DNA of 64,000 nt from Cristatella mucedo (GCA_009760855.2 WPIO01000057.1:2687501-2751500); one strand, 5' to 3'; positions 1 through 12,245 are shown, counted from the stretch's first letter. A program made the numbers and translations. Notes: generated from the sequence alone by a model not told the origin.

Positions 1-96
1 GTTTGTGTGATACTTATAGCATTTGCTCAGAGCATTTTGGCCTAACTGTGTGAATCCTAAAGAGCAAAGTTGATTCAGTATAGATTTGAAAATTAT

Positions 97-910
97 AGTG
101 GTGCCTCGGCTTAAGAGTTTAATTCGTCTCGTTCCGGACCTCATAACTCAAATTACTCGCATACCAGATCATTTCCCCCATCGAAATGAATTGAAATGCC
201 TTTAATCCATTTAAGCACCCCTAAAAACGTTGCCTTTTTTGTAACGTGTTTTTACATTAAAAATGTACTTATAAATAAAGAGTATTGCTTTACAATAAAA
301 TGTCTTGTAATACACGGGTTTATTCACCCTAATGTACAGGAGTAATTTGGAAATCAGATGACTTGACGCTAACAGAGTTAGATGAGAAAGGCTGAAATAA
401 ATGTCTGAATCTTATTCGCCAGTTTGTGCCTTTTTTGCCGGGCTTTGCTCGCTTTCAGTTTATTGGCTGGGCCTTTACGCGGACGCACCGATTGTTATCA
501 GTTATGCGATGAACTCATCCACGATGATAGTGCCTAAATAGAGTACGATAGGTACTTAGCTGTTTCTCTCGAAGTCAAATTAAAAACCGGATTCCGGCGA
601 TCTTGCATGTCCAAACACCATGATGGCTCCCTCGAGTCGGTCAGGGAGCGTACCGACTGGCCTGCGCTTGGCGTCACACCCGGATCGCAGGGCAGCGTCT
701 TACAACGGAACGTCGTTCGCTGCCGTACTTTTATTTGCCCGAGTAACCACACGCAGTGTGACGGTCGCGGCGGCAACTAGTCGTGGAGTCTCTGAAGCTG
801 GCTCGCAACCCAAATTCTAGCTCGCAACTCAAAGCAAATATTCGGTCGAGAGAAAGTTCGTATCTCGAAAACACTCACATGTCGAGACGCTCGTAAGCCG
901 AGGTACCACT
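97..910. mobile_element. Non-autonomous TIR DNA transposon (Tigger/pogo-like or hAT-like)
   Basis: The two ends are inverted copies. The left end from 97 reads AGTGGTGCCTCGGCTTAAGAG, and the reverse complement of 890-910 differs from it at 2 of 21 positions. Inner sequence next to each end also has the 'everything spelled as tcg/acgag' character typical of a DNA-transposon family seen in many animals. The element is about 0.8 kb, GC- and CpG-richer than its surroundings, and has no transposase frame, so it is non-autonomous. A TA at 94-95 followed by a (C/T)AGTGG start would suit a Tc1/mariner-Tigger element, but the right flank reads CA, so the target duplication is not confirmed. A hAT assignment cannot be excluded. 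Confidence 0.72.
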
Positions 911-1254
911 GCATTCTGAGAGTAGGCACGTAGAAAAACGTTTCCGTTATTCTCGTTTCGCGTACTAAAAACAGTACTAAAGAGTCTGGTCCCGAAAGTA
1001 TGTAATTTTTCTCGCTGCAATCACGTGTCGCTTTAAAGCCTTGGTATCTTTCGTCCAGTCTCACTACTGCAATTTTTAGCGAAGTTAAAAGAACGTAGCA
1101 TCGTGGCATAGCAACTGCACGAATGCATTACGTCATCGGTTACCGCTAGCTAGATCCAATCGTGATTTAGAGCCAACGTCTCCACAGACACTGCTCTAAT
1201 TTTGATCGGCGTGACTTTATGAACGATGCTGATTAGTTTAGTGCCCCATTGATA
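911..1254. other. Unassigned sequence between DNA transposon and R1
   Basis: No gene, RNA or repeat was recognised. Open frames here are short and on the antisense side of CpG-containing sequence that resembles the transposon to its left, so it may be leftover transposon or old unique DNA. Confidence 0.4.
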
Positions 1255-3650
1255 GTTTCTATTATCGGCAAGCACCGTTTGATACCATCGACCAGCTGAT
1301 GATTCTTGATTACCTCTCGCCTTTGGCAGTTACATTCGTACCATCAACGTAGCATAAGCTGTCTTTAATTACAGGGGGGGGGGGAGAGTGGTTTGTGCTT
1401 TCACTCTACAGTGGGATCACTTTGATGCTATTTTTCGTTTTACGTTCTTCAAACCTTTGCGAAAAACTACTGACTATATGAGAGCATGCTTGTCAATGAT
1501 ATGTTCACTGCATCAGCTGTGGTATGTAGAGTTCCTGATGGCAATTAGAGGTGTGGTGAATTTTGATAGTCCTAATCCGTGCAGATACTTTCAAATCCTC
1601 GAACGAACAACCAATTTCCCAAGCACCGACCGTAAGTAAGCGAGCAACCAGAGTATCTAGACATCTCTAGGCTTGGCTCCCTTAATAAATAGCCCACATT
1701 TCAGGACCAGCAGGTTGAGACTTTTCGAGGTAAGACTTCTGCTCTACTTAGGCTGACTGAGCCTCGGCTTGTAAGACTGTAGGCTTATGGGGTCCCACCA
1801 AAACGTCCGGAAATCGATTCATGCAGGCCGAAATGCCTAATTATATGCCGAGGCCTGAATGCCTGAGTAACTTAACTTACGTTATGTAAAGGATTTTATG
1901 TGATTTGGTAGCATTTCATTATAATGTTTTAGCTCACATTTACCTTAAACAGTTCATTAGACGCCTGTTCAGCGAATATGGTGTGTAAACTAAATATTCT
2001 CACTCATTTCAGGCGGCTCGGTGCATTTCTTCTGCAGCTTCTACCGGAATATTTAAATAACCAGGTACAACAAAGAGCCGTTTGCATAATCTCATGACCC
2101 AATCTGACGTGCGGATTTACTTTTAGTTTTGTAAATATAAACATATTAAATGAATCTAGATAGATTGAAACCGTCCCAATTAACAGTAATTTTCAGAAGA
2201 GGTTTCTGTGTTTCACTTTAGGAATCACCAGTCCTGATACTATCTTCTGGATGGTAGGCCTGGAAGTTCAAGACTGAGAAACTCATGTAGGAGTTACCTT
2301 AAAAGCAAATTTAATCATACAATTTAAAGGTGCTTTCACTAGCTCAAAAAACCTAATTGGCGTTTTCTTTTTAAAGCTCTGACTTTCCACTCTTCTTTGT
2401 GTTTTTCCCCGAATCTGCCCATCCAAAGCAAAGGAATTTGCATCAGTCAGAAGTTTTAGCAGTGGTTTGAAATTCCAGTCTTTCAGTTACATGGGACTTA
2501 TGAAGTAGATTCCATAGTGCTCTTTCTGTACCGAATGTAAACCTTGCCACGTTAGGCTCAACAAATACATACCTACGTGATTAGGAATCTGTAAATGCTA
2601 GTGCTTTAAGGCAGTCCGAGATCGGTGGATAGGCAGTACACTGATGCCTTGCAAACACTCTGCTTTCTGACTAGAAATTCGACATAACGTACCATCATGA
2701 TAAAGGTAAAAATGCTGGTGGTCCATGCTCTGCTTTTTGAGTAGATATCCTCTGTAAGCCACAGCCAGTATTTACCTTGAAGTACTTGCTGTCAAATACC
2801 ACCATTATAACTCGATGCTCTGGGTGAAGGCTCTTGCATTGTAGACTATAGTAACTGGTGGTCGAAACTCTTCTCTGTTATTTCCAAGTCTTATAAAATA
2901 TCCGACAGTTCTATGCTAAAATGAGAATGCGCTTTAGTCCAGATTCAGAGGAATTAAAATTGCTTCCAAACGTTGTGATATTGTTGTCGATAGCTAGACT
3001 CTTGGTAACGTGAAAGGAATAATTCAGAATTGCATTCGAACTACAAGTGCTAACAAATAGCGATGTGAACAGTGACGTGCTTGAATAAATCGTTTGTAAG
3101 CACTAGTGATATCTTGCAGGGCTCATTTCCGAATATTATTGCTAAGAATGATATAACTGCCTCGTTTTCTGACTCTTATCTCGGTACCCTAGTGGCTTCT
3201 GCATTTCCCGCATACTCTACCAGCTGTACTCGTATTAATCGTAAGACACTTCTAAATAGAACTTTACTCATACTCTCAGACTAGTAATTTCTTCGTCAAA
3301 TGACTTTTGTATTCAACCAGTTTTCGTAGAGGTGGCAGCAACGAAAACTACACGAGTGTGAATTGCTAGCGACCCGAGTTCCATGTGTTGTTAGTTTAAC
3401 CACGTTGTAATATAAAGCTAGTGTCTGACCTCAGCCTGGTGTATCTTGTGTTATCACTTTTGCTGACGCTTATCTTGAATGCCTAGAGCGATCAATGCAA
3501 ACGGCTACTTCAGCTTTCGAGTGCTTAATCCTGTAATCAGTCAATGGTTTGAGCAGGCTTGCATAGTAACGTACATCAAAATGTGGGAAGATGGAACACA
3601 TAATTAACTCGATGGTGTAAGTAGCCTCATGTAATGGGCTATTATATTCA
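1255..3650 (+). repeat. Unit R copy R1 (left arm, interior, 71-bp array)
   Basis: Colinear, at diverged identity, with 32650-34520 (R3), 10016-12150 (R2), 38165-40060 (R4) and 52915-55060 (R7), and in reverse complement with 46610-44400 (R5). Landmarks are an 11-G run at 1374-1384 followed by GAGAGTGG, an arm segment ending near 2230, the array at about 2640-2935, and a downstream piece near 3420-3560. No reading frame is conserved among copies, so the segment is treated as non-coding repeat. The closest relative is R5, which has a 9-C run (46490-46498) at the equivalent place. Confidence 0.75.
2640..2935 (+). repeat. Degenerate ~71-bp tandem array in R1
   Basis: About four imperfect units share the pattern 'aaatactggtggt...gctctgcttt...gt(t)act...' that is much clearer in R2 at 11265-11510. 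The array occupies the same relative place in every R copy, so it is an inherited part of the unit and not a local expansion. Confidence 0.55.
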
Positions 3651-4064
3651 GAAACTATGTGTAAAGAACTGACGAAGTAGGTTGGGGATGCGGATTAACG
3701 GCTTTTGCTCCTCGATGGCTCTGGGCGACACACTAAACAATAGGAAGGCTGAAGCTTCTCGCCAAGGCTTTGCATTTACCAGCAAGACTCAGAGCAGTGC
3801 AGAATCACTAGTGGTCAGTAAGCAAGGAGCCACAAATAGACCGTAGGGGTTATGTGTCAAGCCACAAATATACCGTAGGGGTTATGCTGGCCAAAGAAAG
3901 ACTGAAGGCTTAGACGATCCTTATAAATTCAAGCCATTGAGTAGTATATTTACCAGCAGCAACGAGTTATAGATCCAAAGCTTCAGCACGGCCACTCAGC
4001 GACTCTCATATTGCCTATTCTCAAATCTAGCTTGTCAATAAAAGACACACAATGAGTCATATCT
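3651..4064 (+). repeat. R1 distal flank with 32-bp tandem duplication
   Basis: This stretch reappears in reverse complement in R5 (about 44215-44440) and R8 (about 63800-63999 matches 3900-4060). It contains two tandem copies of a 32-bp unit: AGCCACAAATAGACCGTAGG begins at 3828 and again, with one change, at 3860. No gene is seen. Confidence 0.65.
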
Positions 4065-5905
4065 GACCAGCCGAACTCAATCATTGAAACTTCAAACGTC
4101 GCTAGTAAGTTCTAGTCTGCATTTAGAGCTAAAAATTCCACCAATTCGGAGTTGGTTCGAGTGTATAGGACCTACTTAGGACTGCAGATTTAGGCAGCAT
4201 ATCTGTGCTTTTTTTCCTAAAAAGCTTTTGGTATCATCGATCACCAAGTCATTTTTCAGCACCACGTCTCGCTTTAAAAACACTAGCGTTGCTCGCTAAA
4301 GATTCCGGCCTTAGCTAAGTGGGACGCACCATAGAATTAATCTGTGCGAATTTACAAAGATCACCAGAAAACCTCTGAAGTAACGAAGGCTTTGGGCTTC
4401 TCTCTTGTTCCGGTTTTATTTACGGTTTACACTCTCCCTCTTGCAAACGTGATTGCAAGGCACATTATAGGAATTTATCTTAATGCGGATGGCAGTAGCT
4501 AGTACCTTTGTTAATTCCTTCCGAACCACCCGGCCTGTCGATTTCTATCAGAGCCCTTGCTGCCTGTATTGATGACACTAGCTCGTGGCGTTTAGAGAAA
4601 TGTTTCGAAGGGAAACATAACAAAACATACCTTCCGGGTATCGTTACACTAAGACTAATTTAGAAATTTTCATTATTACACTCAAATTCCGCCCTCTTAG
4701 CATATCTATTCGATTGAATTTGTGCAAATAGAATAATAATAATAATAATAACAATGCGCTTGATGAAGGGCCCATAGAGAGCCCAATCTCTTTCTTTGTG
4801 CTTAAAGTTTGCTGCAAAGGGAGCGAATAATAGGTGTCGTGATGTTCCAGTAAGGCCATTTTTTAGAGGACTATATCAGCACCAGAGAACTCAGCTGGCT
4901 TTCGGCAATATATCATTGCTAAAATGCGGGCTTGGTTAGATATTAATATTGCGTTGAAGTAGACCCGTAGGTTGGTGACATTCAGTCACGACTTCACTTA
5001 CTCACAGGTTACTGGTCTGTCGGCCTGTGCCATCGCTGCTTACAGTCGGTCCCTATAGCTACAGCTATCCATTTCTATTGAGAATTTCAGGGGTGCTACA
5101 TCAAACTAAAACTCAAAGCCGTGCAGTAGCTCATAGTCAAGCAACGCATCGACTTCAAAGGTTTGTCACTTACTTTTTAAGTAACTTCAACGTCTAGGTT
5201 CAGTCAACCTATCTAACGCCTACCCCTAACAGGTTAAGCACCATACAGCCTGCTTTTCAGAATTTAATCGTATACCTGGACCTCGTAGAAACGTCACATC
5301 CTTCGGATACCCTGCTTTCATTTCCCCCTAAATCTGGTTCTTACGCTGACCAACCAGTTCGGCCACGTCTTGGCTCCTGCGTATCTAGCTGAACTGATGC
5401 ACCAGTTTCAGCCAGTTCCAGGCCACAGGTCCAGTGTGGACACTAAATTAGCTGTCCCATCACCTAATGCGTACCGAAAGCCGCTTAGGCTATGAGTGGG
5501 CTGTACAAAACTCTCATGCCTAACACCCAAGTGGTCTTTAGTACACTGTGGAGTTACAGACGAAGATGTTTTACATTGCATTACATTACTTTTGTCGACC
5601 CTTTCCCGGACTCGATCAGGTTTAAAACTAACCTAAACGTGTATTTACTGCAGCATCTAGTGCATCCGTGAGATTCATCTTGTGTGAGCTTAAGCATACA
5701 GACAAGGGGCATCCTGTCACTAACCACAAATACATGGTGGCCCTCTTCGTGTAACCACTAACCTGGTTAGGACTACTGTTCATTGAGCAGGCTGCTCTTA
5801 TCCATGCTATATATAGCTCTCTTTTCATGAGTTTTTAAGTGCCTAGAAAGGGATCGAGTTCTCTGATAGCCCAATGATTATGGTTCTATTACTAATATAA
5901 TAATC
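4065..5905 (+). mobile_element. CR1-A retrotransposon, 5'-truncated, heavily decayed, sense
   Basis: Translated fragments follow the reverse transcriptase of the better copy at 56033-57250. The start matches the DQLNSYIET region, 4430-4600 matches the region around the YADD motif and the SLAACIDD region, and 5100-5330 matches the WLPVKQRIDFKVLS region. The element resumes after a nested CR1-B piece at 5596 and ends with the family 3' tail (gtgcctagaaagggatcgag...) near 5840-5905. Many stops and frameshifts show it is dead. The same copy, with the same nested piece, is present inverted at about 42000-44215 and 61740-63800, so the insertions predate the duplication of this block. Confidence 0.75.
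5330..5595 (+). mobile_element. CR1-B 3' fragment nested in CR1-A
   Basis: This piece matches the 3' end of the CR1-B family, including the coding end resembling HVLAPSYLAELLHQF and the 3' tail ending in a TTACA-type repeat (acattgcattacattac at about 5572-5590). It interrupts the CR1-A copy around it. The same interruption occurs in the inverted copies at 42295-42930 and 62040-62525. Confidence 0.75.
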
Positions 5906-6665
5906 AAGTGTGCGCTACTATCATAGGCATTTTAGGCTGCCAAAAAACATTCGGTTCAACGTGAAGCTGATTGAATCTAATTAAGGAAGCTTATTGTTAT
6001 TTAGAGTTGCATATATTGTACTATGGTCCTTTAGTAGACGAATCTCAAATAGTTCTGGGACACCGCATTTAGTTTGCAAGCTCCCAAAGCCCTGCACTCA
6101 CTCCCGAATCGCTTAAAGATGTCTTTTTACTTATTTAAATTTATAAAGAAAAAAGGAACGCATCTCCTTATAATCGCAAATAGTTGGTCTCTGTAATTTG
6201 TCCCTTATCAGCTTATGTGTGCTGAAGCTGCAAATGCTGCCTTAACTTTAATTTTCATAATGACCTTGTGCATGTCACTCCTAGCCATTTATGCTTGTTG
6301 CTCATTCCGCATGCAACCACAGCCATTCGATTGTGCGTCTTGTGCAGCAAACGTAAAGTGGCTGGAAAAAGTTAGCTTTATCCTAGGGCACTATATCGAA
6401 CGCATTCTAATTTTTCAAACAAAATTACACGTTTATGACTTCGGTTTTTATTACTACTCTTGCTCTTAGTTTCCGTTTAGGAGACAGTTGTCAGTTTTGT
6501 ACCCATATTGTTTTGGTTTATAAATGTAACGCTTGGGAGATTAATTATACTCAGCTGCTGCTTTAAATTTCCAGGTTGGAGTAGCTTATCTTCAAGGTAG
6601 CTTTTCTTGTTCATGCTATTTTCACTGTGAAGACTAAGAACAATCTGAAAAAATAGGTCTTTTTA
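5906..6665 (+). mobile_element. CR1-A 3'-end fragment and associated repeat, sense
   Basis: About 6030-6440 follows the 3' coding end and 3' UTR of CR1-A: the GDRAFSSYAPKAWNSLP-equivalent at about 6045-6110, then the 'atgctgcc...gcatgc' UTR, then the tail hairpin near 6340-6400. The remaining sequence to 6665 (gtagcttttcttgttcatgc) recurs inverted at about 61010-61100. No intact frame is present. Confidence 0.6.
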
Positions 6666-6674
6666 TACTCACCA

Positions 6675-7930
6675 TCCTGCTAACTTGATTGCCATCCGCA
6701 CTCTAGGCATACATCTCGATACAGGCGGAAGTAAGAATTCTCTTTTCTTAATTCCCTTCGAGCAATCCAGCGTGTCGATCTCTCTCAGCTCCCTGGCTGC
6801 CTGTACTGATGACATAGGCACGTGGCGTCTAGAAACATGTTACATAGAAAAGCATGATAAGCAAACTTACTGGTTTAGGGTTACACTAAGAGGTGTTCAG
6901 AAATTTTACATCCAACACTTAAATTCAGCCCTCTTAGCAAGTACATTTGATTTATTCCGTAGTAATACAAGGTGTTCTGCTGTTCTAGTTTGGCAATTTA
7001 TTAGAGGACTAGATCAGAACCAGAGTAGTTAACCTGGCTTTGGGCTGCATGTCATTGCTAAAGTGTGGGCTGGGTCAGATAGGGATGTCGCAACGAAGTC
7101 AACCCATGGGTTTGTGACATTCAGTCTCGCCTTCAGTGACTGACTGGTTACCGGACCTGTGCAATCGCTGCTTACAGACGATGCCAAATGCTACAGCTAT
7201 GCATTTCTACGGAGAGTGTCACAGTTGCTACATCACACCAAATCTCACTTATTGACCAGTAATAACTCATAGTCAAGCAATACAACAACATGAAAGCGTT
7301 GTCAATAACATTTTTTTAAACTTTGTGGTCTTGCCCAAGTTAACCAATCGAATGTATACCCCCACGAGGCTAAGCACTATACGGCCTGCTCTTTGGAATC
7401 TAATCGTATATCTGTACTTCGTAGAAACGTCTAATCTTTTGGATATCCTACGTTTAGTTCATATGATTCCTAAGTCTGGAATTCCATATTGACGTGTCGT
7501 GCCATTTCAGACTCGACCAGAATTTAAAATAACCTAAAGACAAATTTACGGCAGCATTCACTTTATCGATAGTAGGTTTTGTAGGCTGTCATATAAGGCT
7601 TTCAGTTAAACGTGAAGCTGATTGAATCTACTCAGCAAAGCTTACCGTTATTAGGAGTTGCTCAGATTGTAATCTAGTAATTTAGCTAAAAAATCGCAAC
7701 TCCTAGGGAGACAGCACCTTTTGCTCATATGCTCCCAAAGCCTGGAACTCCCTCTCACTTTTGATTTGCGTCAGACCATCTCTTTACTTTTCCACGTTTA
7801 CAAAGAAGGTACAATGCATCTATTTATGACAACATTTAGTCGGTCCCTGTTATTCGTTACTCAAGTGATTATCTGGGTTTTAGCTGTATATGCTGCCCAT
7901 AAACGTGCTCGAAATTCGCTGTACGAGACG
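6675..7930 (+). mobile_element. Decayed CR1-A RT and 3'-end remnants, sense
   Basis: 6675-7560 retains the section after the RT catalytic core. One frame reads SLAACTDDIGTWRLETC, against SLAACIDDIRSWMAANF in the better copy. 7690-7930 retains the 3' coding end (ctcccaaagcctggaactccct). The two pieces are separated by sequence repeated from 5930-6010. The region is a string of old, partly duplicated fragments without an intact protein. Confidence 0.6.
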
Positions 7931-7934
7931 TCAG

Positions 7935-8235
7935 GTGAGCTATCAAAATGAGTCTTGAAATCACCTACAACAAAAGAAGGATAAATTGCAGAATCAACGT
8001 AAAATTAGAGAAATCTGAGATTTGCGGGACTGGTATCAGCATGGCGATTGGCTACTGCCACTACTGATACGTTGTCGTCGGTTGAACTCGAAACAGTTGA
8101 TGAGATAGACAACTTCAAGGAGACTGCAAGCGGTTTGAAATTGAATGACCAGCTTGTAATAATAGCAACTCCACCTCTACATTGCGATTGATCGGATTAA
8201 CCTCTTTGCTTGACCGAAGAAGTTTGTCCCCTGGC
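7935..8235 (-). mobile_element. CR1-A endonuclease-region fragment, antisense
   Basis: The stretch aligns by eye with 20880-21170, which encodes the endonuclease domain of the long CR1-A copy. Shared landmarks are 'ttgaaatcacc', 'gagaaatctgaga', 'ctactgccact' and 'aactccacctc'. It is too diverged to be coding. Confidence 0.65.
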
Positions 8236-8694
8236 CTCGCTAGTGGTCTAACAATCGATGAGATGAGCTTTTAAAATGCTTTATCTGGACCTTTACATTT
8301 CTTCATTGGCCAAGTTTCTTGTTAATGTTTTCTTGTGCGTTATTTTCATATTTAAGTGATTTAAAGATTGGCAAACATTAAGCCTTTCACTACCAAAATA
8401 ACTATCACTCTTCTTGTGCCTGCAATTTTCATTGTGAAGGCTAAGAACAATCTGAAAAAATGCGGTCATAAATGCGCCTATTTTTTAAGAATAACGGTTC
8501 AATTGGAACACATGTAAACCACCAGGACATAGTAAAGAGAAAGTAAATTCAAATCATATATCGTTTGGGGAAGTTTTGCTGAAATAATTAGCAATAGTTT
8601 AAGCATGACTTAAATCGCCTTATGTTATTGCAGGTGTATGGGTATTTAAGGTGTAGGGGTTTTACAACAATTCTATTCATTATACTAGTACATT
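8236..8694. other. Unassigned repeat-derived sequence
   Basis: No gene is seen. 8415-8465 (tgtgaaggctaagaacaatctgaaaaaa) matches 6625-6655 and, in reverse complement, 15835-15865 and 60980-61010, so it belongs to the tail-sharing element described at 15630-15869. Confidence 0.45.
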
Positions 8695-8830
8695 TATTGT
8701 AGCACCCTCAGAGAACCGATAAACTTTTTAGGCACTTTTACATTTCGTTCCTTCACAGTGTCAGCATGCACAAGCACACAAAGAACGAATGACAAGGATC
8801 CATCAAACAACATAGTAAATGTTGTTTTTT
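8695..8830 (-). mobile_element. CR1-A 3' tail fragment, antisense
   Basis: It contains the family tail in antisense (agcaccctcagagaaccgat...ggcactttta) followed by the UTR landmark 'cacagtgtcagcatgcacaagcac' also seen at 18455-18480. Confidence 0.65.
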
Positions 8831-10015
8831 TTAGCTTCTGTTGAAATATGATGACGTGAGAAGGTCTCGTGTGTGACGTTAGTTGAAAATATTTTCAGGA
8901 TTTAGGTGTCTATACTTGGCACGTAAGAACTGAAGCCGGTTCTGGAAACAGATGATTAGAGTCATATTACCCATGTTAGCATATTACCAAGAATCAGGGA
9001 AAAGATTAATTTTTTGTAATGCAAATTGGTGCAATTTAGCTAAACGTCTTACTAAACATTGAGTGATATCAGTTATTACTAACGTCACGGTAGATGTAAT
9101 TGGTCTAAGCTTAGGCCTGCACAAACGGCAAAATTTAAAGATTAGATAGGTTCTTACACGAAAGGAGAAACAGAACTATCCATTCGAACAAGCTGTGTCC
9201 AACTATTTGTGCTCTTCGGCGGTCTTGATGAGATTTCCTCTGGTGTAGCGACACTGGAATATAGTCTATATTGCAGTATCATTTACATGGAACCTAAGAT
9301 ATATAAATCTCTGCTCTCTTTTCTATGTCAGCCGACGACCTCGGTCGTCAAAGGCGAGCACCTTAATCGCAGAGCTAAACTAGTGCAGCAAGTCTCAGCT
9401 AAAAAAATCTGAATGTGCCTTGTGTGATCTAAATGCTTCCGACGAATCTGTTCCTCTCAGCCGATGACGGATTCGCTCCACATAGCATTCCTGTGCCTCA
9501 AACTTGGGTCTCTTTTTCTTGCGTGCTTTGAATGCTTACCTTGCCTGATTCGGAGCATATTTACTAGTAGCTATGGGTGTCTTACTATGTGGCTTTGAAT
9601 GCTTGACTAAAGCTACAACGGGCGTGCAATTAACCCTTGGTTATTTTTTTGATTGTCCTGAGTCCGACACCATTCGAATTAAACGAAATAGAAGCAGTGT
9701 TATTTAAAACATGCTCACGCCTAATCTGATAGACTATGAAATGTAGTCAATTAGCAAAGTAAGAAATCAAGATCTATAATGTTAAAGGAACTAGTATATC
9801 CAGTATACCTTGGTATACTGGTATATCCAGTTTACCTTGACATTCAAGTCATTGTCCTAGCATAGGTTGTCACTGGGTAAAAAAGAGAGGTATCTATTTG
9901 GCTTCAATGGTGGAATCAGGTCGACACTGTTTTTATTATACTTCTTTAAAAGTGCGCTACACAGTGCAGATGGTATGAAAGCGTGCATGTAAATTACTTT
10001 ATTCACTGCAAACGT
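8831..10015. other. No recognised gene; small hairpin at 9797-9818
   Basis: About 1.2 kb without a convincing frame. A perfect 10-bp inverted repeat with a 2-nt loop (CCAGTATACC TT GGTATACTGG) lies at about 9797-9818. The motif 'gctttgaatgctt' occurs twice about 60 bp apart near 9527 and 9592. I recognise nothing else. Confidence 0.5.
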
Positions 10016-12245
10016 TATAGCATAGGTTGCTTCTACTTAGTTTTAGGCAAATGGTCAATTTCGCAACTAGCAATCCGTGTCAAAACTTTGAAATCCTCAG
10101 CCAACTTACCAATTTTGCTAAGACCGACTGTAAAAGAGCAACACAAGTAAGAACCTTAGGAATCACTAAATTAATTTACAAAAAAAAATTTGGATTTCTG
10201 CAGCTCTTTCATGCTAGAATGTTGGTCTATTAAAGCAATCTGGGTCTCCAGTCATTGGACCATCAGTTTGGGTGCTAACACGAAAGATCTCTCTGGTTCG
10301 ATTAGTACCGATAGTGATTCCTAATCACCGACAGAGGAAGGATTAGAACCAAAACACTGCTTCCCTAATGTATATAATTTTTTTTTGTCACGTAAAGCAA
10401 TGCACCATCTACGATAACCATGTTGACTTCTTCAAGGCGGCTGGTGCATTTTTCAGTAGCTGCTACATTATTATTTAACAGAAAATGCTTAGATATTGAG
10501 CCTTTTGCATATGCCAGGGTCGCATTTGAATTGTGCAATGGCTTTGGAAACCGGAACATAATATATTGCACTAGATTGATTGGCACTATACATGTACCAT
10601 AATTTTTTTATCGACCTTCCTGTGAATTATCTGTAATGTGCATAAACGTGATTTAATGTTTTTTTGGTGAGCTTAGGAATTTTTTTAGTAGTGGGAATGA
10701 TTTTACGCCACACTAATTGCACAATATCCGATCATTGCTGAAACTTATCATTGTATTAACATGGTACGTTAGCAAGCATTAGGGCATTAATTTAGCCAGA
10801 TGCTTCTACCTTGAAGCTAAGTCACATAATTTAGAAAATAAGCAGCTTGCGTAAAACCAACCTCAAAACTGAAATGTATTTATACCACCCGAAGATGCTT
10901 CGCATGATAAAAAAGAGTAATTGGCATTTGCTTTGTGCAATATCGACGTCCTGTTATTTCTGCACGTAAATTCACTGATCCACTAATCAAAGGCACACCA
11001 ATTTACTTTCATCAGTGGTATTTACGGCGAATCAACTCATGGTCTTTCTATCCAGTGAAACTCATCAAGCGGATTATGCAGATTTCTTCCTGTACCAAAT
11101 GTGCATTTTCCAGGCCTGATGCATAAAATTGTATTTTTAATTACTTTGGACTCTGTTAAAGCACGTACGATAAAGGCAAGGATACATCAGTGGATTAGCA
11201 GCCAAACGCCGTCAAGCCGAACCTCTGCTTGGTGAACCATTTCTCTCTTAGTAACGCTCATTTTTAGGCTTCAAATACTGGTGGTTATAGGCCTGCTTTC
11301 TGACTTGAGTAAACCTGTCAGGCTCCCTCAGTTCTAGGCTCGAAATACGATTTGTTAAAGCTCTGGCTTGTGATTCAATGTTTTCCCTGTAAGGCACTCT
11401 CAGCCCTAGGCTTCAAATAGTGGTAGGCAAAGTTCTTCTTTCTGACTTACAATTCATCATAACTAACCGTAATTTCTAAGCTTTAATATCAGTTGGATTT
11501 TAGTTGAGGCGCACAGTGATTTCCAGACTGCTACCTTATGATTGCCATAATGTCCCTACGGTTTTTCTATCCGTATTGTGAGAGGAATTATTCGACATTT
11601 GCATCTACACTAGAAGAGCGAAAAGATAGCTATGCTATCAGTGACGTTCTTCGTTATCCAGTTTGTGAGTGTCCATCATGGATCGCCGCACATACTTTCG
11701 ATTTATAAGCATTAGGAACAAGAACAGAAAAACTGCTATTGTTCGCACCCTGCTTTCTTGGCCTTTTAGCAATTTCTTAGTTTTCGGCAGAGTCTGCCAT
11801 CTTTCCTCGTCTTGGTCCTAAGATACTTCCAACAAAAGGTTTACTACACTCAAGGACAGTTCTTCATCAACTGCACGTCTGACTTTTGCTGGAAGATGTT
11901 GAGTTGTCACTAAAGCGAACTCCATCATAAGTTATCACAGCGATTCCATTTCAAAAACCTTTAGTAGAACCCAGTTGCATGGTATTGCAAACCTTGTTTC
12001 TTAAATAAGCGTTGTGAGTCTTTCAGTATCACCTTCGGTGACTCTTATTTTAACAATCTAAAGCGTGCAATGCAAACAGCTTCTTCAACTTTGACCTTTT
12101 AATATTTCAGTCAGTCCCTGACTGTAGCAGGCTGGTAAAGAAATATTAAAAATCATACATTAGATATATAGCTCTCATAGTACTCACTCAATTTTCAGGG
12201 GCTTTACCTTTGCTGCCCACAAAGTACGACAGAATGGTTAGTTGT
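10016..12245 (+). repeat. Unit R copy R2, left arm and interior
   Basis: 10020-10200 matches the arm sequence at 1545-1680, and 10420-10560 matches 53170-53400. 10560-12245 is nearly colinear with R7 (53370-55140) and R4 (38490-40150). The end at 12165-12245 is an antisense CR1-A-like tail (caattttcaggggctttacctttgctg) inherited by R4 and R7. No protein frame is shared by the copies. Confidence 0.78.
11265..11510 (+). repeat. ~71-bp tandem array (best-preserved copy)
   Basis: Units begin with TAGGCT(T/C)(C/G)AAATA at 11265, 11335 and 11407, with a variant TAAGCTTTAATA at 11477, giving spacings of 70, 72 and 70 bp. A further degenerate unit precedes 11265. Equivalent arrays lie at about 39172-39420, 54074-54310, 33980-34200 and 2640-2935 on the plus strand, and at 44985-45250 and 47370-47640 on the minus strand. 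No frame runs through the units. Confidence 0.75.

Noticed and set aside
534..1109. Frames of 63-110 codons on the minus strand
   Set aside because: They fall in or next to the CpG-rich DNA transposon and match no transposase motif.
1700..1850. tRNA-like B-box (tggattcgattc-type) in the unit R arm
   Set aside because: A convincing A box and arm pairing are missing in every copy, so I do not call a tRNA or SINE there.
6215..6469. 84-codon Cys-rich frame, with a counterpart at 61190-61420
   Set aside because: It is the CR1-A 3' UTR and tail read in a chance frame; the same landmarks occur in non-coding CR1-A tails.
9797..9818. Perfect 10-bp hairpin as a terminator or regulatory site
   Set aside because: No gene lies beside it and short palindromes of this kind are expected by chance in AT-rich DNA.
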